Of a stretch of DNA of 11,186 nucleotides, positions 1 to 7,288 are shown one piece after another; the stretch's first letter is position 1; the number at the start of each line of letters is the position of its first letter. Under the pieces are notes generated by a model. That model saw only the letters and a program-made list of their open reading frames with translations, was not told the DNA's origin and ran no database searches. The stretch is from positions 122,650 to 133,835 of the forward strand of contig QKYT01000234.1 of NCBI GenBank assembly GCA_003550305.1. Reading direction: 5' to 3'. The position numbers were made by a program, and so were the translations under genes. This stretch comes from Glomus cerebriforme. Lineage: Eukaryota; Glomeromycota; Glomeromycetes; Glomerales; Glomeraceae.

Positions 1-1310
1 GAGTATCTTGAATAAATTTATCAATATAATTATTACCACTAGTCCAATTGTTGAAATTTAGTTGAAAACGTTTTGCAATACATATACAATTACAATTTTT
101 ACATATTATATCACTTGCATATAAATAAGTGTTATTCTCTATATATTTTAAGACCATCATATAAGTATTTGTTTCTAGATCTTGAGTTATTCCATAAAAT
201 TCAATGGTATAAGGTCGTCTATTTAATAATTTGTAATATAGTGTGATCTATTATAAAAGCAAAATAAAATGTTAATAAAAACCTCAATTTTAAAATTTCA
301 TAAAATAATAAGTTGATTATCATAATACCTCATCCATAAATTTTGAATTATTTAAACTTTTCAAGACCACTGACATATTTTGGTCTTCTCTTCTCCATTT
401 ATGTTTTTTATCATCCCATTTATTTATATGTCCATCAATCCAATTCGCTATAGATACTTTGCTAGATTCATCTTTTGCAATATTTTCAATATTATGTAAT
501 TTATAATAAGGTATCCATTCTAATGCGTTATATATTTTATTATGTGTTGATAGTTGAGTATCTTGAATAAATTTATCAATATCAATATTACCACTAGTCC
601 AATTGTTGAAATTTAGTTGAAAACGTTTTGCAATACATATACAATTACAACTTTCACATATTATATCATTTGTATATAAATAATTTTTGTTCTCTGTATA
701 TCTCAAAACCATCATATAATTTTTTGTTTCTGGGTCTTGAGTTATTCCATAAAATTTAATGATGTAAGGTTGACCACTTGATAATTTGTAATATAGTGCA
801 ATCTATTATAAAAGCAAAATAAAATGTTAATAAAATCTCAATTTTAAAATTTCATTAAATTAATAAATTAATTATAAATACCTCATCCATAAATTCTGAA
901 TTATTTAGATTTTTCAAGACCACGAACATATTTTGACCCCCTCTTTTCCATTTATGTTTTTTATCATCCCATTTATTTATATGTCCACCAATCCAATTTG
1001 CTCTATATAGTTTGCTAGATTCAATACCTTTAATATTATGTAATTTATAATAAGGTATCCATTCTAATGCATTATATATTTTATTATGTGCTGATAGTTG
1101 TGTGTCTTGAATAAATTTATCAATATCATTATTATCACTGGTCCAATTTTTGAAATTTTGTTGAAAATGGCTTACATTACATTCCCGCAAATTGCATACT
1201 ATACATTTTCCCAAATAATCCATACTCAAATAATTTATACTCGAATAATTCATAATCAAATAATCAAAATATTTCGAATATTTCGTAACTTGACAAAATA
1301 TTGAGGCCAT
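1..1310 (-). CDS. Tandem kinase N-lobe-like protein, spliced, 3' end outside window
   Basis: Three exons on the minus strand: 1310-882 (143 codons), 802-329 (158 codons) and 247 to the left edge (about 82 codons). Both introns are GT-AG and phase 0, so the frame is continuous and open throughout. The start at 1310 has A at -3 and G at +4 (ATCATGG). Each unit reads: a Cys cluster (CESCNCIC in exon 2, CKNCNCIC in exon 3), NWTSGN-DIDKFIQDTQ, ALEWIPYYKLHNI, a loop where kinases carry GGFGKVYRANW but this has DESSKVSIANW, then VVLKSLNNS with the candidate ATP-binding Lys, FMDE, and after the intron YGITQD-ET-YMMVL (the kinase beta-4/beta-5 hinge region). Instead of a catalytic loop (HRD) or DFG, the protein enters the next Cys cluster. 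So it resembles Rhizophagus kinase-family N-lobes in series. Catalysis looks unlikely from the visible part. The continuation past position 1 could still include a full kinase domain. Family call is from recognised motifs; function is unknown. Confidence 0.72.
248..328 (-). other. Intron 2 of the kinase-like gene
   Basis: This 81-nt intron has donor GAG|GTATTA and acceptor ATAATAG|ATCACAC on the minus strand, phase 0. It lies at the same protein position as intron 1 and shares most of its sequence, including the 3' part TTATTTTGCTTTTATAATAG. Removing it joins the FMDE end of exon 2 to ITLYYKL of exon 3 in frame. Confidence 0.7.
803..881 (-). other. Intron 1 of the kinase-like gene
   Basis: This 79-nt intron has donor GAG|GTATTT and acceptor ATAATAG|ATTGCAC on the minus strand. 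It falls after FMDE and before IALYYKL, phase 0 on both sides (codon starts 884 and 802 stay in register with their ORFs). Without splicing, exon 1 would stop a few codons on, at 855, and the kinase hinge block YGITQDPET would be orphaned. It is nearly identical to intron 2, which shows that exon and intron were duplicated together. Confidence 0.72.
1212..1271 (-). repeat. 15-bp coding minisatellite, four units
   Basis: Units begin at 1212, 1227, 1242 and 1257 on the plus strand, with consensus CRAATAATYYATAMT; the last is degenerate. Because 15 is a multiple of three, the array stays in frame in exon 1 and encodes five-residue repeats (N/D-Y-L/S-S/I-M/I) around residues 14-33 of the predicted protein. 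It replaces the region that in later units carries the hinge block and the start of the Cys cluster. Confidence 0.75.
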
Positions 1311-1410
1311 GATGTTAAAATGAATGAGTTAAAATAATAAATAATAATTTGACTCAGAAGATACTGTATGATGAAAAAGAAACTTCTTTTATGTTTCAGA
1401 ATTCTGTGTA

Positions 1411-1434
1411 ACAAATATCGGGCTTAGCCACTAA
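1411..1434 (-). promoter_or_regulatory. Possible upstream element of the kinase-like gene
   Basis: On the minus strand, about 100-125 nt before the start codon at 1310, the sequence reads AGTGGCTAAGCC, then CGATATTTGTTA. It sits in a short G+C-rich patch (1418-1462) that stands out from its surroundings and also holds CCGAGAT twice (1436-1450). A closely similar block, AGTGGCTTAGGC...ATATTTAGTTA, lies upstream of the ORF at 3640. The promoter role is inferred from the shared placement only; no factor is known. Confidence 0.3.
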
Positions 1435-1898
1435 TCCGAGATTCCGAGATGTCGATCGCCCTTATCAAATATCATTCAGAATCTAAATGAAATATCGTGT
1501 ATCATTTTTTTCCATTTAATATTTTTAATGTGACACAAAGAAAAATTGTTGTAAAGTATACTTATCTTTGATCTTTCATAATAACTATAATTATTATTAT
1601 TGCGAATAGGAACGTATGAATAAAATATTAAAATTAATTCCATATAATAATCTAATGAAAATCTTGTTTTTGATATTAATACTGCATAATGAATGTTATT
1701 TAACAATTTCTGACAAAAAGGCGAAGAAATTGTCAATATCATTTGTAATAAAATACATCATTAAGATTAATTTGGCTACATAATTATATGATTGTTGGGC
1801 GCAGAAATTATTAATTTGTGTAACATTTAGAAAATTTACGCATCGTTTTGGGGTTTTCTTTAAAGAACGAGGATGAAGTATACTGAAAATTTGTAATA

Positions 1899-1938
1899 AT
1901 TCAATAAATTAATTAGATAATTTATCACTTTATTGAAT
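1899..1938. repeat. Inverted repeat, 10-bp arms
   Basis: ATTCAATAAA at 1899-1908 is the exact inverse complement of TTTATTGAAT at 1929-1938, with a 20-nt loop. Such stems arise by chance in very AT-rich sequence, so no function is claimed. Confidence 0.4.
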
Positions 1939-2123
1939 GACAAATAATAAATGATAAATAATATACAGTAGTGCATTAAAAAAGTCCATTAAGAAAACTT
2001 TCATCAACAAAATAATAATATGTTAGAGCTAAAGTTGTAATAATTTCATCAATAAAAATAAAAAAATGAAAAAGTTCTTGTCAATTTTCAATTCATATAA
2101 AATATATTTTTATGTTAAAATAA

Positions 2124-2220
2124 TCCAGTAAAATATAAAATTCAATATAAAAAAAGCATGAAATCCCTTAATGTAATGAAATAAGGGAATCAATTTAAAT
2201 TTCATTATATTGAAACTGGA
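2124..2220. repeat. Nested fold-back, four paired blocks
   Basis: Four blocks pair in nested order. TCCAGT (2124-2129) pairs with ACTGGA (2215-2220). TTCAATATA (2141-2149) pairs with TATATTGAA (2206-2214). ATGAAAT (2158-2164) pairs with ATTTCAT (2199-2205). TCCCTTA (2164-2170) pairs with TAAGGGA (2182-2188). The apical loop is 11 nt. Collinear nested pairing over nearly 100 bp is unlikely by chance and suggests a decayed small fold-back or MITE-type element, or a hairpin-forming transcript. Confidence 0.6.
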
Positions 2221-2470
2221 AACATTTATTTTTTCAAAAAAAAAAAAAAAATTTACGAATCAATTTTGCATGATCAGATAATGAAATTATTTGAAAGAAT
2301 TTTTTAAATAACAATTTAAATCACTTTTTTTCAAGTGATCGATATTGTTGTGAATATTACGTGAAATTATTATGACAAACGTATGATAATTATGCTGATA
2401 GTATAAAAAAGCTTCAACTATTTTTTTTTTTTTTTTTTTGATATTTTATAAATAATCATATTCTATTATT

Positions 2471-2565
2471 GCGAAGATGCAAGATGCATTAATCGGGAAT
2501 TATTATAAAAAATAATTATGTTGACGAAAATTCCGAAGTTTAATCCATTAATCTTAGCTCTTCGC
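2471..2565. repeat. Weak fold-back with GCGAAGA ends
   Basis: GCGAAGA (2471-2477) and TCTTCGC (2559-2565) are exact inverse complements. Inside them GGAATT and AATTCC also pair, as do parts of an AATTATT/AATAATT core. The outer arms contain G/C bases unusual for the area, which makes coincidence less likely, but the intervening arms are poorly matched. Confidence 0.4.
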
Positions 2566-2808
2566 TAAAATTTATCAAAGTACCCTATTCATAGTTTGAT
2601 ACATTTATAATGTCAAATTTTTTCTTTTAAAACATTGAAAATTATAAAATTTTCCTTTTACTTTATAAGTTTGTAAAATTACTTAAGGTTGACAGATCTG
2701 TTATTTTCGGTTAAATAATTAGAATTTCTTGATTTCCTTTAACGTAAACATTTTTTTTTTTGTACAGTACATTATTATTACTTATAAATTATAATAGACT
2801 CGATGACA

Positions 2809-3096
2809 CTTTCAGAAAGCTTTTGGATATAGTTTCCTACTAGGCAACACAAAATAAAAAAAAATTGGTTTTCATATCTTCCAAATTTTAGTTTTTTTTT
2901 TGATTGACCAATAAAAATGCTCTACTATATTATCACATGATGATATGTTAAAATTTTTTTTCCTAAAAAAAAAAAAAAAAAAGAAAAATCCGGGTTGCTG
3001 AGTCAATACAGAATATCTCTTGATATGAAACTTAATTTTTTTTAATTTTGTGTCGCCTTATAAACAATTTGAATAGTACTTGAATCACGCTGAAAG
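2809..3096. mobile_element. MITE-like inverted-repeat element
   Basis: Positions 2842-2878 and the inverse complement of 3022-3058 match at 32 of 37 positions without gaps. Both start AGGCRACACAAAAT and end TTTCATATC. Further out, CTTTCAG (2809-2815) and CTGAAAG (3090-3096) form a matching outer pair. The midpoint lies close to an imperfect palindrome at 2927-2946 built around TATCACATGAT. There is no coding capacity. About 290 bp, AT-rich with internal poly-A/T, fits a miniature inverted-repeat element, though I could not find clear flanking target-site duplications and the ends are approximate. Confidence 0.55.
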
Positions 3097-3363
3097 CTTA
3101 TAAAAAATATATAAAGAATTTGAATGAGTTTTTTTTTTGCGTAATGACATGTATGTGAGACTATTTATTACTTTAATTTATTTTATAATATTAAATAAAT
3201 TATAAAATTGACGTAAGCGAGAAAAATAAGAGGAAAAGAAAATTTTAGGCTATTAAAATTTTAATATAAAATTTAGGAATCTTTTTACTCTTATTTTGAC
3301 TAATTAATATTAAAATTCGTAAATTTATCTCAAAATTAATATAAGAAATTATAATAAATTAAT

Positions 3364-3401
3364 GTTTAATATTAAACAATTCCGAATAATAGAAATTCGG
3401 A
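3364..3401. repeat. Two adjacent perfect palindromes
   Basis: GTTTAATATTAAAC (3364-3377) is a perfect 14-bp palindrome. It is followed at once by a hairpin with stem TCCGAAT (3381-3387) / ATTCGGA (3395-3401) and a 7-nt loop. They may be a binding site or a decayed element end; nothing more can be said from sequence. Confidence 0.45.
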
Positions 3402-3578
3402 GTTTCCATAAATTGAGCCAAGGTAGATACTTAATTTAACGGAAATAATTTTACACACATATTACTTGATTGGATGCCATCAATTTTTATGGTGAAATTT
3501 ATCTTGGATTTGATTGGTATAAGTTGGTTATAATGTCATTACTCATCAACTGGTTTTAATATTTATAGTACTACGGTA

Positions 3579-3614
3579 AGTGGCTTAGGCTTACGCGAAA
3601 TATTTAGTTATATT
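3579..3614 (+). promoter_or_regulatory. Possible promoter block before the ORF at 3640
   Basis: AGTGGCTTAGGC (3579-3590), followed by ACGCGAAATATTTAGTTATATTGG, resembles the block upstream of the kinase-like gene: AGTGGCTWAGSC, a CG dinucleotide, ATATTTRGTTA. It lies about 50 nt before an ATGG start. This is the only other such block I see in the window. Its regulatory role is inferred. Confidence 0.3.
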
Positions 3615-3639
3615 GGTCGGTTATTCCTAACAAGGTTTA

Positions 3640-3786
3640 ATGGCGGAAGTATGGAAGAAGGCGTTGTTTATTATTTGTATATTTATTAAAAAAACATATT
3701 CAGTAATTATAAAATCAAAAAATGTATGTGATATTGTTAAAATCATTAAGCAAAAGGATCGGAAATATAATTTTTTTTACATATGA
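3640..3786 (+). CDS. Hypothetical 48-residue ORF, possible first exon
   Basis: The predicted peptide begins MAEVWKKALFIICIFIKK and ends at a TGA at 3784, with a short hydrophobic stretch at residues 9-16. I do not recognise it. Its support is the ATGGCGGAAG start with G at +4 and the upstream block shared with the kinase-like gene. The second half is Lys/Ile/Asn-rich and could be ordinary AT-rich sequence read past a lost splice site; a GTATAT donor-like site lies near 3678. It may be a real small gene, the orphan first exon of a lost gene, or chance. Confidence 0.2.
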   Translation: MAEVWKKALFIICIFIKKTYSVIIKSKNVCDIVKIIKQKDRKYNFFYI

Positions 3787-4320
3787 ACAGACATATATAT
3801 CAGATATAGACCAAAAGCTTATAGAAGCGTGAATAGGTAAAAAAAAAAAAATGTGGCAGTGCTTTGTTAGTTTCGATATTGATACTGTAATCTTCAAAAA
3901 AAAAAATCTTCACTCTGCCACAATAACAATACAATATATTTAATCACCCCCTTTTTTTAAAAAAAAAAATTTTCACTCAATAAAGCAATAAAAATTTTTA
4001 AAAATTTTCTCAAAAGTTAAGGATATTGAAATATATACCGTATATATTAGATTCAGTCAATATACTGTATCTTTTATTAAATTAAATCATGAACTAAAAC
4101 AGCAGCACTTAAGAAATAAAAACAGAAAGAAAACAACTCCACATTAGTAAACCCAACCTTAAAATTGACTGTATAATTTAACACACTTTAAATAATAACG
4201 ATTATATAATTTCAAATCCTGACATCATCAAAAACAAATAATGAACAATAATTGTTTTATGTTAAAATCTTTTTATATTTAACCATTTATTAAGTGTATT
4301 AATAAAGAATTTGGCATTTT
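3787..4320. other. Non-coding AT-rich tract
   Basis: No gene is visible. It contains several A/T homopolymers (around 3840-3850, 3897-3906 and 3953-3970) and a 19-nt palindrome. Its last bases (TTTTACTACAG before 4329) look like an intron acceptor leading into the transposase remnant, so the extreme right may be intron or lost exon of that gene. Confidence 0.4.
4030..4048. repeat. Perfect 19-nt palindrome
   Basis: AATATATAC (4030-4038) and GTATATATT (4040-4048) are exact inverse complements around a single C. It is too small and AT-rich to assign a role. Confidence 0.35.
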
Positions 4321-4716
4321 ACTACAGGATCATTTGGAGAATTTATTATTAAATGGATCGTTTGCAATGATCAACCTTTTGTAGTCATAGAATGTGAATA
4401 ACTTAAAGAATTATTTCATCTGTTTAACCCTAATGCTAAAACTAAATACCACAAATATTAGAATATAATGCTAAAGATTCAACAATATTTTCAGAAAAAA
4501 TCTAAAAAGATATTAAGATCATCTATGAAATATAAATGATTAGATTAATGATTTACTATTTCAACAGTATTATAAAACAGATATATTACAATGGTGGAAA
4601 GTAATCACACATTTGACTTAAAGATTGGAAATCCTGCGAAAATGAATTATATCTTAATGATCTTAGAAATTGAAGAAATGAGTTTTCCAATTTTCCCTAC
4701 AATCTATTTCATTTGA
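4321..4716 (+). pseudogene. hAT-family transposase remnant, internally deleted
   Basis: Frame 1 from about 4327 reads EFIIKWIVCNDQPFVVIE, then (stop) LKELFHLFNPNAK, matching the conserved N-terminal 'W-hydrophobic-DQPF-VE...L..L.PNAK' block of RICESLEEPER/Ac-type hAT transposases. TDILQWWKV (4577-4603, frame 2) matches the C-terminal hAT dimerisation domain. HTFDLKIGNPAK follows in frame 1, so a frameshift lies near 4600-4610. In a complete hAT protein these blocks are separated by several hundred residues holding the catalytic DDE core; here they are less than 200 bp apart. In-frame stops (TAA at 4399, TAG at 4459) and the frameshift make it non-functional. No BED zinc finger is recognisable upstream, and no terminal repeats or 8-bp duplication were found. 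Confidence 0.6.
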
Positions 4717-4872
4717 TTTATCTACATTATATTACATAAACTTCACGTTTATGTAATAGAAAGAAGGTTCGACCCGTTATTTCACATGCAAGAATTGTTA
4801 AAAATTGATCTACTAACAGATAAACCAAGTGACCTTAAGTTGATTACGTTTATTGAAATTATATGTGCTTGA
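4717..4872 (+). pseudogene. Unidentified open stretch after the hAT remnant
   Basis: Fifty-one codons are open between TGA (4714) and TGA (4870), in the same frame as the end of the hAT block. The peptide includes ERRFDPLFHMQELLKIDLL and DKPSDLKLITF. Its composition (Asp, Pro, Arg, Gln) is more protein-like than random translation of this AT-rich DNA. It might be extra C-terminal hAT sequence or another decayed element. I do not recognise it. Confidence 0.25.
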
Positions 4873-5171
4873 ACATTTTTAGCAATTATCATTATTTATT
4901 ATTTAATGATATTACAATTGGCATATATACTTCTTTAGGAAGAAGAATTTTCCATTGGTTCCAAGGGTATATTGAGGAATAATCTTCTATTAATATTGCA
5001 ACTTCATTATTTATCAAAAATTGATAGCTACATTTTATAAATACCTTACTTACAAATCATGATCAATACAATCAGTCAGATGTAAGGAAATTCTACAAAT
5101 GTATCTACAAATACTTAATTCCTATATTAGAAACATCATATATTTTAAAAATTCAAAATACATAGTAATAA
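4873..5171. other. No gene seen
   Basis: All frames are stop-rich. A few plausible coding scraps occur, such as SDVRKFYKCIYKYLIPILET near 5078-5137, which would fit a decayed protein, but none is long enough to call. Confidence 0.4.
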
Positions 5172-5540
5172 AGAAAATGTTTATGTTACTTTTTCCACAA
5201 AATCCACAAGCCAAGATTACTATTCCAAAAAAACTATTTGGAATTAAGAAGTTATTGGGCACATTGTTTTATTAATTTTAAATTTATGGGTGGTGAAAGC
5301 TGTGATATATCCATTCCAAAACCACATGATTGGGAATGTAAACAATTCCAATTACCCTTTTGGAAATTGCCAGAAAATTTATGGTTAAAATCTTTACCAA
5401 TCATCTTTCCAAGACTTTAGCTAAACACCATGTCTTCTAAGGAGATAATTTTGCTGGGCTTCCAGACTGTTCTTGAAATGATTGCATCATCTCAAGTTGA
5501 ATCCGTAAATGCATGCAGACAATTGCAACATTATTATTAA
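5172..5540 (+). pseudogene. Decayed unknown protein, one internal stop
   Basis: One frame is open for about 122 codons apart from a single TAG at 5418. The first part has clearly protein-like content: ELRSYWAHCFINFKFMGGES, then IPKPHDWECKQFQLPFWKLP, ENLWLKSLPIIFPRL, rich in Trp, Cys and Pro, which AT-rich noise rarely gives. The second part includes GFQTVLEMIASSQVESVNAC. After 5410 another frame also reads sensibly (RLLAKHHVF), so a frameshift near the TAG is possible. There is no good ATG. I do not recognise the family; it may be a fragment of a transposon or of a lineage-specific gene. Confidence 0.4.
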
Positions 5541-5737
5541 TACAAAAATGATAAATAGTATCCTCTTATTTTTAAATTTTTGCTAAATTGTGCACCATAT
5601 ATTTATTTATTTATAAATTCAATTCACAATAAAGATTATGACTCTATATAAAATATACATGTACAATGGTACTGCACAAAAGTTTAATCTTAAAAGATAA
5701 TAATTTGTTCTTTTCTTAACTACTATAAAACCTTCAA

Positions 5738-5866
5738 ATGAAGAAACACAGCCTTATTTATTTTGAAGAAATTGTTAAACTCTCTTTACAAACAAAAGAT
5801 CTGTATCAATATGCCTTTATTACTTATAAAGAAAGCAAATCTGCAGAGAATTTTACTAATAGATGA
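5738..5866 (+). pseudogene. Unidentified 42-codon ORF, probable relic
   Basis: It begins MKKHSLIYFEEIVKLSLQTK and continues DLYQYAFITYKESKSAENFT to a TGA. The mixed composition (Glu, Gln, Ser, Tyr, few Asn/Ile runs) suggests former coding sequence. No domain is recognised. Neighbouring frames continue with fragments, consistent with frameshift decay. Confidence 0.25.
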
Positions 5867-5952
5867 GTTATTTAATGCTCAAAGATGCAATCCATATATT
5901 TCTATAGGGTTTAATATTAGATGAAACAAAATTTGCAATGTGACACAATGTA

Positions 5953-6069
5953 AATATTGGCAAATTACTTTATTGTTAATAAGAAAGTATTAATTGATGA
6001 TTCAAATACTATAAAAATACAAACAACCAGTGGGAATAGATATAATATATTTACTGATGAAGGTGAATA
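5953..6069 (+). pseudogene. Unidentified open stretch, probable relic
   Basis: Thirty-eight open codons after a TAA include VLIDDSNTIKIQTTSGNRYN and IFTDEGE before the next TAA. The stretch beyond the stop (TTRRQKKIIGNRNK) is also protein-like, so the stop may be secondary. Family unknown. Confidence 0.25.
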
Positions 6070-7114
6070 AACTACCAGAAGACAAAAAAAAATAATTGGT
6101 AATAGAAACAAAATTCAAGTAATTTAATATTTCTATTTAGACATAATATTATTAGTATTGAACAATAGTATTACATTTTTTATGAAATAAGATAGATATT
6201 GGTAGAAATCTATCAAATTGTTCAAGTTGATTATAATATATATGGAATCAAATATAATAGCAGATGCAAAAGTATCGATCTTGATAGGTCTAAGCCTCTA
6301 AGGTATACTTGATGCAAATATTACCTTTCTAAAAATTATAATTGGTATTTAAAAATCATTGTATTAAATTAAAAAAATATCAATTTCAAACCATTATACT
6401 ATCATATGCAATAATACTAGTATAAGAGCTAAAATGACAATAGTATGCTTTCGCTATCATGTATCAGTAAGAAAATTTTAACAACACAAAAATGAAATAA
6501 TAATGAAATTTTTCAGAAAAAGCTTTCTTTCATAAAGTCATAGTTATAGACTTTATAATAAATTTTTATTTGGTATCTTTAACATCTCACTCACAAACGC
6601 GTTTAAAAAAATCATCACAAACACATTCAAATTCATATCTTCAATATTTAAGATAAGCAAATAGATTTTAGCATTTGATGATAATTTACCTAAACTTGAA
6701 AATATGGTAATAATATATTTCAGAGATTCTAAAATTCAAAATACTTTAACATCTTTATAATTTAAGATTGATATTTATCTTAACTTCTGACAATAACTAT
6801 AAGTAAGATTTAGTATACCAGAAATCAAGTTCTTATCAATTTGATTATATTCTTATTACAAATAAGAAAGTTATTTATTAAAAACAAAGTATTACAAATG
6901 AGATTTGGGTGAATATTATTTGGCAAGTTTAAATCTTTTGCAACTATATTTATACCTATGTTCATTCAGACAATTAATTAAAAATAGATTAAAAAGTTGA
7001 TACCATAATTATTGAAGAAACACCTACATGATATACTCTCCAACAGTGATAATAGTGATATTTTACCTATGAATTACATGATGCACTCACTATCTCAAAT
7101 CAAATTCTAAGATA
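6070..7114. other. Stop-rich AT tract, no gene seen
   Basis: No frame is open for more than a few dozen codons, and no RNA gene, intron pattern or inverted-repeat element was recognised. It probably represents older debris of the same kind as the flanking relics. Confidence 0.45.
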
Positions 7115-7288
7115 ATGAATACTTTGATTGAATTGTCTGCTGAATCTATTAAAATTATGGATTTAGGTTCTGCTGGAAAAAGAATTTAACAATGGAAGAA
7201 TCAAGAAACCCAATGCTCAGAGTTTTTAATGGTAGCTAAACAAACCTTTCATTATACTAATGTTTTATCCACAAGTTTAAATTTTTAA
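7115..7288 (+). pseudogene. Unidentified relic, one internal stop
   Basis: A 24-codon ORF starting MNTLIELSAESIKIMDLGSA ends at TAA (7187). The same frame continues for 32 codons as QWKNQETQCSEFLMVAKQTF and on to TAA (7286). Two consecutive protein-like stretches in one frame split by a single stop suggest a decayed exon. No family is recognised. Confidence 0.3.

Larger units (their letters stand above)
1..1170 (-). repeat. Intragenic tandem duplication, ~544-555 bp unit
   Basis: The Trp codon of NWTSG falls at 1145, 601 and 46 on the minus strand, giving steps of 544 and 555 bp. The Met-Met of YMMVL falls at 715 and 160, again 555 bp apart. The unit contains coding sequence plus one intron, and both are conserved between copies. 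The two leftmost copies (1-250 and 550-805) are the most alike. The exon 1 copy differs more and has a divergent front end. The array may continue left of the window. Confidence 0.85.
1435..3570. other. Long non-coding AT-rich tract
   Basis: I find no supportable gene here on either strand. Short open stretches exist but are Leu/Ile/Tyr/Asn-rich and look like translated AT-rich DNA. The tract holds long A or T runs (A about 2238-2252, T about 2421-2440, A about 2966-2982) and several fold-back structures that are listed separately. Confidence 0.6.

Noticed and set aside
1098..1304. 68-codon plus-strand open frame
   Set aside because: It is the antisense shadow of exon 1 of the kinase-like gene and of its 15-bp repeat.
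1377..1411. Heat-shock-element-like AGAAACTTCT and the palindrome CAGAATTCTG upstream of the kinase-like gene
   Set aside because: Only one good nGAAnnTTCn dyad; the second is out of register. Too short to call.
1476..1742. 88-codon minus-strand open frame
   Set aside because: Ile/Asn/Ser/Tyr-rich, no recognisable motif, no homologous block elsewhere in the window; typical of chance in AT-rich DNA.
3575..3600. GTAAGT donor-like site and GTAAG...CTTAC inverted repeat
   Set aside because: No coding sequence precedes the donor, and a 5-bp stem is expected by chance.
3715..3897. 60-codon minus-strand open frame
   Set aside because: Built on homopolymer runs (Phe and Ile stretches), with no domain or context.
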